In this document: positions 1 to 10,147 of the stretch, in pieces
How positions within the stretch are numbered: the first letter of the stretch is position 1
Layout: each line of letters opens with the position of its first letter
Origin: Zygnema cylindricum
Taxonomy: Eukaryota; Streptophyta; Zygnematophyceae; Zygnematales; Zygnemataceae
Length of the DNA stretch: 64,000 nucleotides
NCBI GenBank assembly: GCA_037447655.1
Contig: JBBHKE010002929.1
Span: 1 to 64,000 of the forward strand
Direction: 5' to 3'
Position numbers and translations under genes: made by a program
The notes under the pieces: generated by a model
Databases searched by the model: none
What the model saw: only the letters and a program-made list of their open reading frames with translations
What the model was told of the DNA's origin: nothing

Positions 1-334
1 TAAGCTCGCTTGCAATTATTGTGAATCCTATCTTTATCTATATTTTTTTAGGGCAAGGTGATATTGTAAATTCTGAAACAACATATTATTCTTTTATTTT
101 TTCGATTATTCTGCGTAAAAGTGTCTTTGTTCTCTCTTTGGTAATCCTTTTTAGGCTATGGTTGCGTTTAAGCCAGGGTTCACTAGTAGAATCTTTTAGA
201 CAAAAACAATGGGTTGAGGGAATTTTTGTTAGACTTTCACCGGAGCAGCACAATACTGAAAAAACAAACCTGTCCGCTCGGATTTGAGGGGATAGGAGCT
301 TTGACTTTAGAAGCTCTCTTTTTGGAAGTGAGTT
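1..334. other. No recognisable feature
   Basis: An AT-rich stretch with only a short open frame (21-287) that has no recognisable domain and no family resemblance. Nothing here can be supported as a gene. Confidence 0.4.
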
Positions 335-1972
335 ATGGTTACATTTAATACTTCTTTTCTCGTTAACCCTGTCATCATGGGGGGAGGAGAGACTGCGGAT
401 AATGGATCTGGAGAGCAGGGTAGGCACGAGAAGCCTAGAGAGCAGGGTAGGCACGAGAAGCCTGGGCAGGAGGAAAGCCTCCGGCTCAGAGAGTTTGTTC
501 CCATTGAGACTGTCTTTGATTCTCCGGCTAAGGAACCAGCTGAGGCCCCTTCTCCCCCATCTCCTCCTAGTCTAACTCCCGAACAATTCCCCTCCTTGGT
601 GGAGGCCGCCAAGGCCTTTGCTGAGGAAAAGAGGGAGGCCAAGGCACATGCTCAAGAAAGGAACCGAGTGTCACCCAAGGCTCGACCAAAGAGGCAAGCT
701 CGGAGGGAGCCCCATTTAGGTCATTTTCTCGGTTGTTGGGCTTCATCCCAAATCCAAGCTAACCCGGGCAGAGATTCAGATTGACCCCGCAGTTTTGGCG
801 GATCCAGAGCGCCCTGGTCGAAAGGACCTCCTTGCCCTTCACGACTTGCATGAGCCGAAGGTTAAGAAGGAATTGGTGGAGAGAGTGGCTCAAACGTATC
901 AAGTCATGGTGGTTAAACCTGTAAGAGGGATGGTCGAGATCTTGATTAGCTCTTCGAAGAGTTGCTCTTCACAGTCGGTGCAGGACCGCTTCCGAAGGGC
1001 TCCCTATTCTTGTCCTCCTCCATATTCCTCTCAGGACACCGCAGCAAGCTGACCATCCCAAACGCGCACTACTTCGTGGTCTCGTAGTGGAAAAAGGAGT
1101 AGCTAAATGGAGGCGAGAGATCCCTAGAAGGGGAAGAGGTTTGACCACAGGGACAACAAGGGGAGATTCGCACCATTTCCCAAAGAAGAGACTTCCCCAA
1201 CTCCAGTGTCAGCCTTCACCGGTGAACTTCTCCTACATTACCTCGTGTTCGCCCTTCTGAGGGCTCTGGCGATCCGAACCTACTGATCTAGAGGTTCGGA
1301 GTACTGGTGCAGAAAAATTGTCCAAAGTACGGTGGCAGACCAGACCTAATGATCTCGAAATTCCATGGATAGGGATACCGGATCTTACCAAAGTAGTCGA
1401 AAGAGCATTGGAACTAGTGGAAGTTCTAAAATCCCAAAGCAAGGCTACGGCAGGGGCCGGCCCCATCACAGTAGATTGGGAGGCCTTAGAGGTAGAAAGG
1501 TGGAAGTTATGGGAAAAGGAATTGAAACTCATCTGGGAATCTTGGCGTAGGTCTAGTGGGATTCTCAGCAAGCAGATTCCTCCTACACCAAGGTTGAGTC
1601 CGCCTCTTGAAGCGCCAGCTCAGGGAATCTCTCCTCTTGCACGCAAATAGCCCAAAATTCCTTCCTCGTAAACCAACAGAAAGCCACCTTTTCAGCGCAA
1701 AGGGGGGGAAAACATCAATCTTGACAGGAAGGGTTTGGGTGAAGATTTACCCACTGAGTCTTCAGCTGTTCCCCGAGAAGAGCCAACATTGGTCTCGGTG
1801 GAGGTGTCTTTAGCCGTGGAGGCTTTGGTGGAGTTACTACCGGACGAGATGATTCACATTCCCTTGAGGTTGTCCCCACCTCATTTGCCATCTCCTAGAG
1901 CATCCCCAGATCTTCCATCTTCTCCTCCTCCTCCTTCCTCTCACTCCTCGAGCCCTTCTAGAGGTGGAAGAA
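335..1972 (+). pseudogene. Decayed retroelement-like coding region, function unknown
   Basis: This stretch reads like a former long coding region broken into frames: 335-784, then 795-1052 in another frame, 1318-1650, and 1735-2007. The conceptual protein is rich in Glu, Lys, Arg and Pro, with a Ser/Pro-rich tail, and contains a predicted charged helix (residues about 85-125 of the first piece). GC content is higher than in the AT-rich DNA that follows at 1980. There is no zinc knuckle, protease, integrase or RT motif, so the assignment to a gag-like or accessory ORF of an LTR element rests only on composition and on the surrounding retroelements. It could equally be a broken host gene. I do not recognise the family. 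Confidence 0.3.
411..463 (+). repeat. 27-bp tandem duplication (two copies)
   Basis: A 27-bp unit at 411-437 is repeated at 438-463, only the last base being absent. It lies in the reading frame that begins at 335 and adds nine residues in phase, so it does not itself break the frame. Confidence 0.85.
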
Positions 1973-1979
1973 AATATAA

Positions 1980-2929
1980 AAATGAAAAGTGGTGGATTTT
2001 ATATTGAAAATAATGTAATTTTTATATTTTTTTTTCTTTAGATTTATTTTATCACACAAAACTGAGAAGTAAAACTGAAAATAAAAGGTAAATAGGCAGG
2101 AAAATAGAAAGACAAAAACAAGAATAAAAACTGAATATGAAAAGTAATATTTTTTTTTATGAAATAAAATTTATATATTTAATAATTTATTTTATAAAAA
2201 ATATACTTTTAGAAAATGTGATTTTAAAAAGTGGAGCTTTTGGAAAACAATGCTAAGCCAGGAGGTAGCCACTAGGCTCTCTGGTCTTTATCACATTCCC
2301 TACAAGAGTTATCCCGTTACGACAGCAAAGCAAGAAATATTCCAACCGGAACAAGGGAAAATCCAAATCCGATCAAAAATATACTCATTTCAAGTTAACC
2401 GAAATACAAACAAGACAAAAACACACAACCAAACCGTCAAGCTACCCGAGGAAGGCACAGCAAGGTACAGGTGTGCTCCCCCACGATCTCTAATTCCACA
2501 AATCCACCAAAAGACCAAGTTTGGAGGGAAACCTTCCGGACGTGGCCTTAGGCCGTGTGGATTAAAAACGTGGGCAGAAATAAAAGGGGAAATATTCTTA
2601 ACCTATCTAGCCTCTACAGCTAGCTAGCAAGGAGAAGAAAGACACGTGGGCAATCGGTGAGAGAGAGAGCAAGAGAAAAGCTCCGTTGCAAAGAGAAAAT
2701 TCTTGTCCAAAAGCTAAATTCTCTAAGTCTGAGAATTAGGCTACATAAGAGCTACACTAGGCCTAAGCAAAATTAGCCTACGTCTAGTCTACTTTACATG
2801 CATGAAACTACTAAAGATGTTGGCCAAAAGGCGGCCAACATCATCTGCCGTACGCCTGACAAAATCCATTGTCCGAGGGTAAAAACCCTCCCTAACTATA
2901 TGTATGCGCAAACCTACATGGGTTCGCGA
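1980..2929. other. AT-rich spacer without supported gene
   Basis: From 1980 to 2240 the DNA is strongly A/T-rich. From 2250 to 2627 an open frame of 125 codons exists, but its composition is irregular and no domain is visible, so I treat it as chance. 2640-2929 shows nothing recognisable. Confidence 0.4.
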
Positions 2930-3254
2930 CTTAAATAACTATATGTATCGAAACGTCGCCCGGAAATTGCGATACGCCTCCAAAAGATACTTCACGTCGA
3001 TACTCCCAAAATCGCGTGCATACGCACGAAACGAAACATACCGCACGAAATGAACCAAATCGCACGAAATAAAAGGTCTAGCACGAAATACTTGATATCG
3101 CGTCACGTCGCCCAAACCATGTTTCGCGTCCAACTTCGAAAATCGTGTACCTACGCACGAAATGAAACATATCGCACGAAATTAGTACTATTTAATGAAA
3201 CCTAAAAAAATGAATCGGGATTAAATCGCACGTGAGAACGAAACTTATATATGC
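2930..3254. repeat. CGCACGAAAT-rich degenerate repeat block
   Basis: The words CGCACGAAA and TCGCACGAAAT recur many times with variable spacing. The same words occur in the middle of several Copia LTRs in this window (around 8880-8920 and 23365-23390), so this may be a displaced and expanded piece of an LTR. It grades into the 20-bp minisatellite that follows. Confidence 0.55.
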
Positions 3255-3566
3255 GTGCGAAAATCGTGCGTGCATGCATTAAATCGTGCGTGCATGCATT
3301 AAATCGTGCGTGCATGCATGAAATCGCGCGTGCATGCATAAAGTCTCGCGCGCGTGCCCAAAACCGTGCGTGCGCGCGGAAGACTGCGTGTGCATGCAAA
3401 AAAACCGCGCGTGCGTGCAAAATATCGCGCGTGCGTGAGAAATACTGCACGCGCATGAGAAATACCGCGCGTTCGTGAGAAATACTGCGTGCGCGTGATA
3501 AATATCGCGCGTGCATACAAAATACTGCGCGTGCGTGCATTATATCGTGCGCGCGGGCAACCGACA
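3255..3566. repeat. 20-bp minisatellite, about 15 units
   Basis: Units of 20 bp follow the pattern AATCGTGCGTGCATGCATTA. The first four are nearly identical and later ones diverge (for example TATCGCGCGTGCGTGAGAAA). Each unit has a 12-14 base run of alternating purine and pyrimidine with CG and TG steps. Because the unit length is not a multiple of three and carries few stop codons, long Arg/Ala/His-rich open frames appear on both strands; these are artefacts of the repeat and not genes. Confidence 0.85.
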
Positions 3567-3567
3567 C

Positions 3568-4357
3568 GATGCGCCATGACACCTTGTACCTACCGTCTGT
3601 CAAAGCTGCCTGTAGCCGCTAGCCTTAACCAATTAGACCAGAATCAAAGTTATACGATATAGGGTTTGATAAATAGATAAATGTGTACACGTAGGTTATT
3701 TCATTTAACGGGATATTTGGACATAGAAGCAGTTTGTAATGTAGGGCGTACGGAATATGCGAAACGGATACCGCGTAATTTGTTACAAAGGCGAAACAAA
3801 TATCGCGCAAGTATTTATGATGGCTCCGATTCAAATCCGTTTTAATCGCACGACCGCGAAGCATGCCGAGATCGTGGAATAGTTTTTCGCACAAACATAT
3901 TAGAATACGGCATCTCCAAGGAATTCACAATCGAATCCAAAAATGACATGTGTCGTCTTATTTGGCATGTCGTACAATGGGCGTACAAAATGTACACCGG
4001 CGCCTATACCTTTTTGTACGATACAATATTATGATTGGTGCCGTACTTCAATAGATAGAGTTTTAGAGAGGGATAGGACTTAGAAAAATTTAATAGATAG
4101 TACCCTCTCTCCCACAGAGCTTCTTTACAAAAGGTCAACTTTGACCCCTTCATAACTTACTGCTCAAAGGAGCAAATATAGAGATTCTTTTTGCTATCGA
4201 CTCAAGGGAGTCTTGCCTTCACAAAGGTGAAGGTGGTCAGAGTTTTTGTTTGCGAGGGTGGTAGTTATTATTTCTGAAACACAAAGGGGTCAGGGTTATC
4301 GTAGAGGCTTCGTGTGAGCTGCCTACTCTGAGTACCTATGGAGGTCTCAGAGTTACA
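3568..4357 (+). mobile_element. Copia LTR, 5'-truncated
   Basis: The 3' end matches the other Copia LTRs: the GGTCAACTTTGACC inverted repeat near 4133, the gattctttttgctatcgac block, the ggaggtctcagagttaca terminus. The 5' part with the stem-loop is missing and the antisense tRNA-like block (about 3568-3640) is decayed. The copy abuts the minisatellite on its left and a broken gag-like region on its right. Confidence 0.75.
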
Positions 4358-4970
4358 TCGGCCGCCTTCCATTCCCCAAGGACCTTCTTTGAACCGACAT
4401 TGCCTTCACATTCCATTGGTGGAGCAAGTTCTTAGGGAAGAACAATACTCTCCTGGATATAGAGGAGTAGTGGGGAACATCCTTCCTCCAACAATATTTT
4501 CAGGCGCTTGTACTTCCTCTGTGGGAGGGGGATCCACACCTCTCAGGGATGCACCTTCTACCACAAGAGGAGAAGGTTCCGGTCCTAAAGAACACGATAC
4601 AGGAGTCATCTTCTGGCTCAGTTTGTTAGTCCGAGCGGGCCTTCCTCTTCCCATTTCACCAATTCTAGAGAGGAAGAAAAGGAAATGGGGGACAAAAAGA
4701 TCTTTACTGGAGATATCTCGGGGATTGCCTTTTCGGATTTTGAGTCGCTGAGGAAATCTTTCGCACAATGTGAAATCAACAAATATAGGGGAGAAGCCAT
4801 TCCGGATTACTTCGAAACAACCGTTTTCCCCATGATGGTCAACTACCTTTCTGGAGAGGCGTTGGCGGATTACAAAGAGCGGCAACCACTCTTGATGGCT
4901 CTTAGAATCAAGATCTTGGATCTAGCTCTTGATGCGGTTATTTTATAAGCGGAGGGCATCTTGGTTGCAA
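4358..4970 (+). pseudogene. Gag-like retroelement fragment, first half (interrupted by solo LTR)
   Basis: A frame from 4685 to 4948 encodes an acidic, helical sequence of about 87 residues; upstream (4338-4751) a second frame looks like the frame-shifted preceding part. After the solo LTR at 4971-6014 the same kind of decayed coding sequence resumes at 6015, so the two pieces were one coding region before the insertion. There is no zinc knuckle or enzyme motif. I call it gag-like because of position and composition, not by a recognised domain. It is neither the Copia gag nor the Gypsy gag found elsewhere in the window. Confidence 0.4.
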
Positions 4971-6014
4971 TGTAACTCTGAGACCTCCATAAGTCCTCAG
5001 AGTGGACAGCTTCCAAGAAGCCTCTAGGATAATCCTGACCCCTTAGTGTTTAAGCAAAAATAACTGCCACCCCCGGCAGACAAAAACCCTGACCAACTTC
5101 ACCCCTGTGAAGAAAAGACTCCCCTGAGTCGATAGCAAAAAGAATCTCTGAATTTGCTCCCCTGAGCAGTAAGTTATGGGGGGTCAAAGTTGACCTTTTG
5201 TACAGAAGCTCTCTGGGAGAGGGGGTCCTATCTTCTAATTTTTCTAAGTCCTATCTCTCTCACAGACTCTATCTACTGATGTACGGAACCAATCAGAATT
5301 GAGTTCCGTACGTAAAAGTACAGCCGCCGGTGTACTTTATGTACGGACATTGTACGACATGCCCTAAATGTCGACACATGTCAAATCCGGATTCGGTGCC
5401 ATAATCTCCGGAGATTCTACGATCCAACGGAATTTCGCCACGCGTCATCCGATGTGGCGATGGCCACAAACCGCCGAAATCTTCCTCCGCGATCTCGGCG
5501 CTAATCCCGGCCGTCCGATTAAATTCAGATTTAATCGTGGCCGTAATAAATACATGCGCGGTATTTATTTCACTTCCGAAACAAATGCGCGGTATTGATT
5601 CGTAATCCGTACCGTCATCCGTACCGGTTCTATGTATCCCGTAATCCGTAACAGTTAAATGAATTTATCGTACGTATACATGTTTAAGTAATTATCAAAC
5701 TATATAGTACTTAACATTAATCCTAGACTTAACGGCTAAGGCGTCCCACTACTTCCTGTCTGCCGGCCGGTAGGTACAGGGATCAAATCCTGCCGCCGGC
5801 GCTTAACTTTTAATTAAATAAATAAACCCTAGTATTAAATTCCCGTAAACTTCAGGATAGCCAAGGTAGCCATGGCTCTAGCTTCCTCTCCAACTTCTCA
5901 GTGACTGCAACAAGTTTGAGAGTTGGAGAGAGAAGTTAGAGGTAGACTGCCTCGGCTTCTTTCTATATTTCTATTTAGACCTAGAAAATACTAATAAATC
6001 CATTAGTTTCTACA
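4971..6014 (-). mobile_element. Copia solo LTR with exact 5-bp target duplication
   Basis: On the minus strand the element begins TGTAGAAACTAATGG and ends GAGTTACA, 1044 bp in all. It is flanked by TGCAA on both sides (4966-4970 and 6015-6019), the 5-bp duplication expected of a Copia insertion. It is a solo LTR left by LTR-LTR recombination. It carries the stem-loop (5872-5946) and the tRNA-like block (5727-5806, A-box-like CTTAACGGCTAAGG, B-box-like GGATCAAATCC). Confidence 0.92.
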
Positions 6015-6660
6015 TGCAACGGCTGCAACACCTGTGATTGCTACCTTCACAGATGACATGAAACTACATTCCCAAGGAAGAGCCTATGTTAACCAATCGC
6101 AAGCCATTTAGGCCGCCCGGGTGGCAACTCGCATAGTTGCCAATCCCAACCCTTGTACTACTCTGCTGATCATCTGGAGGCTCCTCTACACCGAGAGGAA
6201 TGAGTGTGCAATCAAGGAATTCACAGAATTCCGCTGTTCGAAGAACGAGACTCCAAAGACTATCTTCAACCAACTCTCCAGCCTTTGATAGAAAACGAAG
6301 CTGACAACTATTGACCTTCCGGCGATGGCAACAAAATATTACATCACCGTCCGTAATTCCTTCTGGTCGACAGGGGAGACAGCCTTTGATAAATCGATTG
6401 CCAGATAGGCAATTCAGGACATCAATCCCTCCGCGAAGGAAATTTTGCTGGAGGCGTTAAAGTTGTACGACCACTTTGTCCACAGTTAGGCAAGGGAGAA
6501 GGTCGTGACCGGGAAGGCCAGCGCAAATTTTGCAAGATTTCGCTTGAGAGACCTTCTTTAGTGAGGAGGAACAGGCTGAACTTCAAGCTTTCCGGAAGCT
6601 TAAAGGGAAGCAGGTGGCTGACAAAGGGCCCGAACGAGCCATGGGAGCAAATAGCAGAGT
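6015..6660 (+). pseudogene. Gag-like retroelement fragment, second half
   Basis: This continues the coding-like sequence cut by the solo LTR. Translation gives stretches of plausible protein separated by several stops (for example near 6106, 6288 and 6404), with no zinc knuckle or enzyme domain. It is strongly decayed. The sequence loses coding character near 6660, where a T-run begins. Confidence 0.4.
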
Positions 6661-6998
6661 ATTTTTTTTTAATTGCCTAAACTGTTAACAACCATGTCAT
6701 GGGTGGAAGCATTACCCAAGGAAGCTAAAACCTAAACTTGTCTTCAAATAGAAAGAATGGGAAAAATAAAGAGCTGTAAGGATAATGAAACAGATGGAAC
6801 AAAAACAAAGAGGAGGATCGAAAGACAAAACGCATGTAACCAAGGACAATTACCGCCCAACTTCCCGGTCCGAAACTGCCGAAATGTCACAAGCTCAGTT
6901 GCGACAAATTAAACTCTCAAAATTGGATGATGCCCAAATATCAAATGAGTTAATGAGCAAATACACCACCGAGGGCTCAAAGTGTGAAGCAGAGTTTT
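6661..6998. other. Unassigned spacer with short open frame
   Basis: A T-tract is followed by A-rich DNA and a 74-codon open frame (6785-7009) rich in Lys, Gln and Ser. No homology is recognised. It ends where similarity to a Copia LTR starts. Confidence 0.3.
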
Positions 6999-7388
6999 TA
7001 TGTTCTTAATATATTATTATATTAAACGAATTAATGATCTTGCTAATGTTTAAATAGCATCAAACCCTATGTATCCTAACGAATTACTACGACAGACCGG
7101 TAAGAGCTGAAGGCTGCGCCTCGCTCTGCCGGTCGGAGGTTCAAGTCCTATCGGACTCAACCGTTTTGTTAAGAGTGACTTAGGTCACTCTTTAGTCTTG
7201 CCTATGGAGCTGAGGCTGCCATGGCTCCACCGCCCTCTCTCACCTTCAGTGACTACAACCAGTATGGGGGCTAGAGAGAGAAGGTGGATGTAGGCTGCCT
7301 TTGCTTTCTCATTTATTTATTTCACCTGATTTAATTTATTAATTTATTTCACCTAGAAAATACCTTCCCTAAATCAGTGATTTCAACA
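6999..7388 (-). mobile_element. 3' LTR (truncated) of the minus-strand Copia element
   Basis: Read on the minus strand this begins TGTTGAAATCACTG just after a purine tract (AAATAAAGGGAG), the expected polypurine tract plus LTR start. It matches the 5' LTR at 12852-13851 through the stem-loop (7203-7285) and the tRNA-like block (7073-7162, with the good B-box GGTTCAAGTCC). It stops at about 6999, so roughly the last 600 bp of the LTR are missing. Confidence 0.8.
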
Positions 7389-7619
7389 CTCCCTTTATTT
7401 CCTAGTCTAATTTCAGTTTCTCTTTTAAACCACACTTTTGTCTATAGTATTTTAACTTGGGAGATGGCACAGGTTTTGTTATCATATCAGCCACCATTTC
7501 CCCATCACCCCTATACACCAGATTCACAATTTTGTTTTCAACTTTTTCCCTCACAAAACTTAAACTTATATCCATATGTTTAGCTTTGAAATGATATTTT
7601 AGATTGGCTGCAATTGCAA

Positions 7620-8118
7620 TGGCAGCCTAATTATCACAAAATACTTCATGCACTCCCTTCTTCATATACCTCAGTTCTCGCAATAAAGTCTTGACCCAGA
7701 TTAGCTCTTTCACAACAAAACAAGAGGCCATGTACTCAGCCTCCATAGTGGACTGAGCAACCACCTTTTGTTGCTTGCTACTCCAGCAAGAAGCACCTTC
7801 TCCCACATACAACACATACCCAGAAATGTATCTTCTCATAGGTGCATCCCCTTTACTGGTATCATTCCAAGTGGTGATGTCAGTGTGCTCCCCTCCCAAG
7901 TGCAACAATAAATTCTTGTTTCCTACCAAGTATCTCATGACTCTCTTGGCTGCCTCCCAGTCTCTCTTCCTATGATCATTAAACTCCAACTGAGGACTCC
8001 TACTGCTGCCGCTATGTCTACTCTGGTACAATTCATAAAGTAAATCAAGCCTCCTACAACCTATCTATAAGGGATAGACTTCATAAATTGTCGCTCTTTT
8101 GGACTCATGTGATCATCG
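7620..8118 (-). pseudogene. Copia RNase H domain (fragment)
   Basis: The 7627-8031 frame on the minus strand matches the Copia RNase H region, with the SGYVLYVG motif, the SKQQKVVAQSTMEAEY block carrying the catalytic Glu, and the VFCDN terminal motif with its Asp. The beginning of the domain (8032-8118) is frame-shifted and joins to the RT tail beyond the LTR insertion. The C-terminal end after FCDN is cut short by a stop (TAATTATC in the plus sense near 7628). In a working element this domain removes the RNA strand during reverse transcription. The near-identical domain at 44758-45282 serves as the intact comparison. Confidence 0.85.
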
Positions 8119-9232
8119 TGTAATTCTGTGACCTCCATTGGTACACAGAATGTCCAGCTTATGTGAAGCCTCTAGGATAGTATATGCACTTTTGAGTTTG
8201 ACAATAAATAAGTCCCACCCTGGGACGCAAAAACTATGACTGACTCACCCATGTGTAGCCTAGACTCCCATGAGTCCGTTGCAAAAAGAATCACTAAATT
8301 TGCTCACCTGAGCATTAAGTTATGGCTGTTCAAAGACAGCATATTTGTATAGATGGCCTCTGGGAGAGAGAGGACTTTTCAATATTTTTCTAAGTCCTGA
8401 AAAACTCCTAATAGCAATTCTAAACCAATCAAAAACGAGTACCCTAATTATCGTACATACAAAGTACAGAAGCCGTCGTACTTTATGTACGGAAATATTC
8501 GGCACCACTCCCTGTCTGCCACGTGGCTTATAGGTCAACGTCATTCTGTCCTTTTTCCTCTTCCGGCATCCAATACGATGATGCCACGTGTCGTTTCCTC
8601 CCATCTCGCCGAACTTCTCCCAGATAGGTTTTCCGGCATCTCGGCACTCATGCGTGCCGTCCGTTCTTTTACGGCGACTGATTTCAGCCGTTGGATCTGA
8701 CGGCGCGCCAAATAAATGTTGACCGTTGAATTTCACCGGTCAATGTTCCGTGTTTACCGTTGAATTTCGACGGTCAACATTCCGTGTTGACCGCGTGAAA
8801 TTCGTTCTCGCTTTGTGAACCGTCGATCGTAACATTTAATTTCGTCCGTTGAAAAATAAATGTTTGTTTCATTAATTTCGTGCGCTACTGCATTTCGTGC
8901 GGTACCACACGTTCCATGTAGCGTTTTGTTTCCTAGGATGTTAAATGGAATATGCGATAGATATAACTTTAAATCAATATCAAATACAAAGTATGTTACG
9001 TTTCATCAAGACCTAACGGATAAGGCGGATGCCTAGGCCGTATGGTTCTTCTCCGGAGGAAACAAGATCAAATCCTGTTTGTGGCATTATTACTTTTGCA
9101 GGAGCCATATCTCATGTCTATCTTCATATCTGTCTAAGGCAGACATGGCTGCCAGTCAGTTCTCAGTGACTACGACAAGTATGAGAAATGCAGGACCCAA
9201 AAAGATAAAATATAAAATACCATTTTTCAACA
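8119..9232 (-). mobile_element. Copia solo LTR inserted in the RT/RNase H region
   Basis: On the minus strand it starts TGTTGAAAAATGG and ends GAATTACA, 1114 bp. The coding sequence on either side is continuous when the LTR is ignored: the RT tail before it and the DDHMSPKERQF-type sequence after it. The flanking pentamers (CATCG and CTAGT) do not match, so the target duplication has decayed or the ends recombined. The tRNA-like block is at 9007-9087 (A-box-like GACCTAACGGATAAGGC). Confidence 0.85.
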
Positions 9233-10140
9233 CTAGTATCATCACTCCTTCTACACTCCCATCACTTAATTTATTCACGTCCATAGGAGTGGTACAACGG
9301 TTTGCCTTTTCCCTCTGAAATTTCTCAAGCATATTTTCTATAACTTTTTCAGAGTAAGTCTGATTATCCTCTTCCCCCTATCTCTTTCCATTTGAATCCC
9401 CAAAATGTATTTAGGCTCCCCTAAATCCTTCATGTCAAATCTGCTCCTAAGATCTTTCTTTAGCTTATTGATCTTTTCCATAGACTTACTTAACACCAGC
9501 AAATCTTCCACATAAATTGCAATAAAAATCACACCATTCTCATCCTCAAACATATAAATAGAATGGTCAGAACTGATCCCAATATATCCCAGACCCGTGA
9601 TAAACTCATCTAGTCTCTTGTTCCATTGTGTGGGAGCCTGCTTCAGTCCATATAAGGACTTTATGAGCCTGCAGACTTTGCTCTCCTCTCCTTCCTATAC
9701 AAAACCCTCTGGCAGCCACATGAAGATTTCTTCCTCTAGTTCACCGATGAGGAAGGCGGTCTTGATATCCATCTGATGAGTTTCCATGTCTTCCGCTGGA
9801 GCTAGACTAAGGAGAATCCTTACAGATGTGAACCGAACCACAGGAGCAAAGGTCTCCTTATAATCTATCCCTTCTTTTTGGGTGAACCCCTTTGCTACCA
9901 GCCAAGCCAAATATCTCTCAATGGTATTATCTTGGTTTAGCTTCAGTTTAAATACCCATTTGCACTCGACAGGTATTCTGTCTGGAGGACAGTCCACCAG
10001 CTCCCAAGTATTAACCTCCATAATTGAAGCCATCTCATCATTTATGGCTCTAACCCATCTATCTCTCTCCGGACTGTCCATTGCCTCCAAGTATGACTGA
10101 GGCTTAACTGGGTGAGATAGCTTTGTTACCTTGTGAGCAG
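9233..10140 (-). pseudogene. Copia reverse transcriptase domain, catalytic residue changed
   Basis: The minus-strand frame 10090-9695 holds the RT N-terminal blocks (WVRAINDEM, CKWVFKLK, ARLVAKGF-like with a Leu change, APVVRFTS, QMDIKTAFL containing the first catalytic Asp). The frame 9553-9338 has the metal-binding motif as YVEDLL in place of YVDDLL, replacing one of the paired Asp residues. The two pieces are out of frame with a stop between them (near 9694-9554). RT would copy element RNA into DNA in cytoplasmic particles. With the Asp-to-Glu change and broken frame this copy is dead. Confidence 0.9.
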
Positions 10141-10147
10141 CCTATTT

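Noticed and set aside
2250-2627. 125-codon ORF as a gene
   Set aside because: No domain, irregular composition, no splice or homologous context.
3202-3603. Long Arg/Ala/His-rich open frames on both strands
   Set aside because: They arise because the 20-bp minisatellite unit has few stops in any frame.
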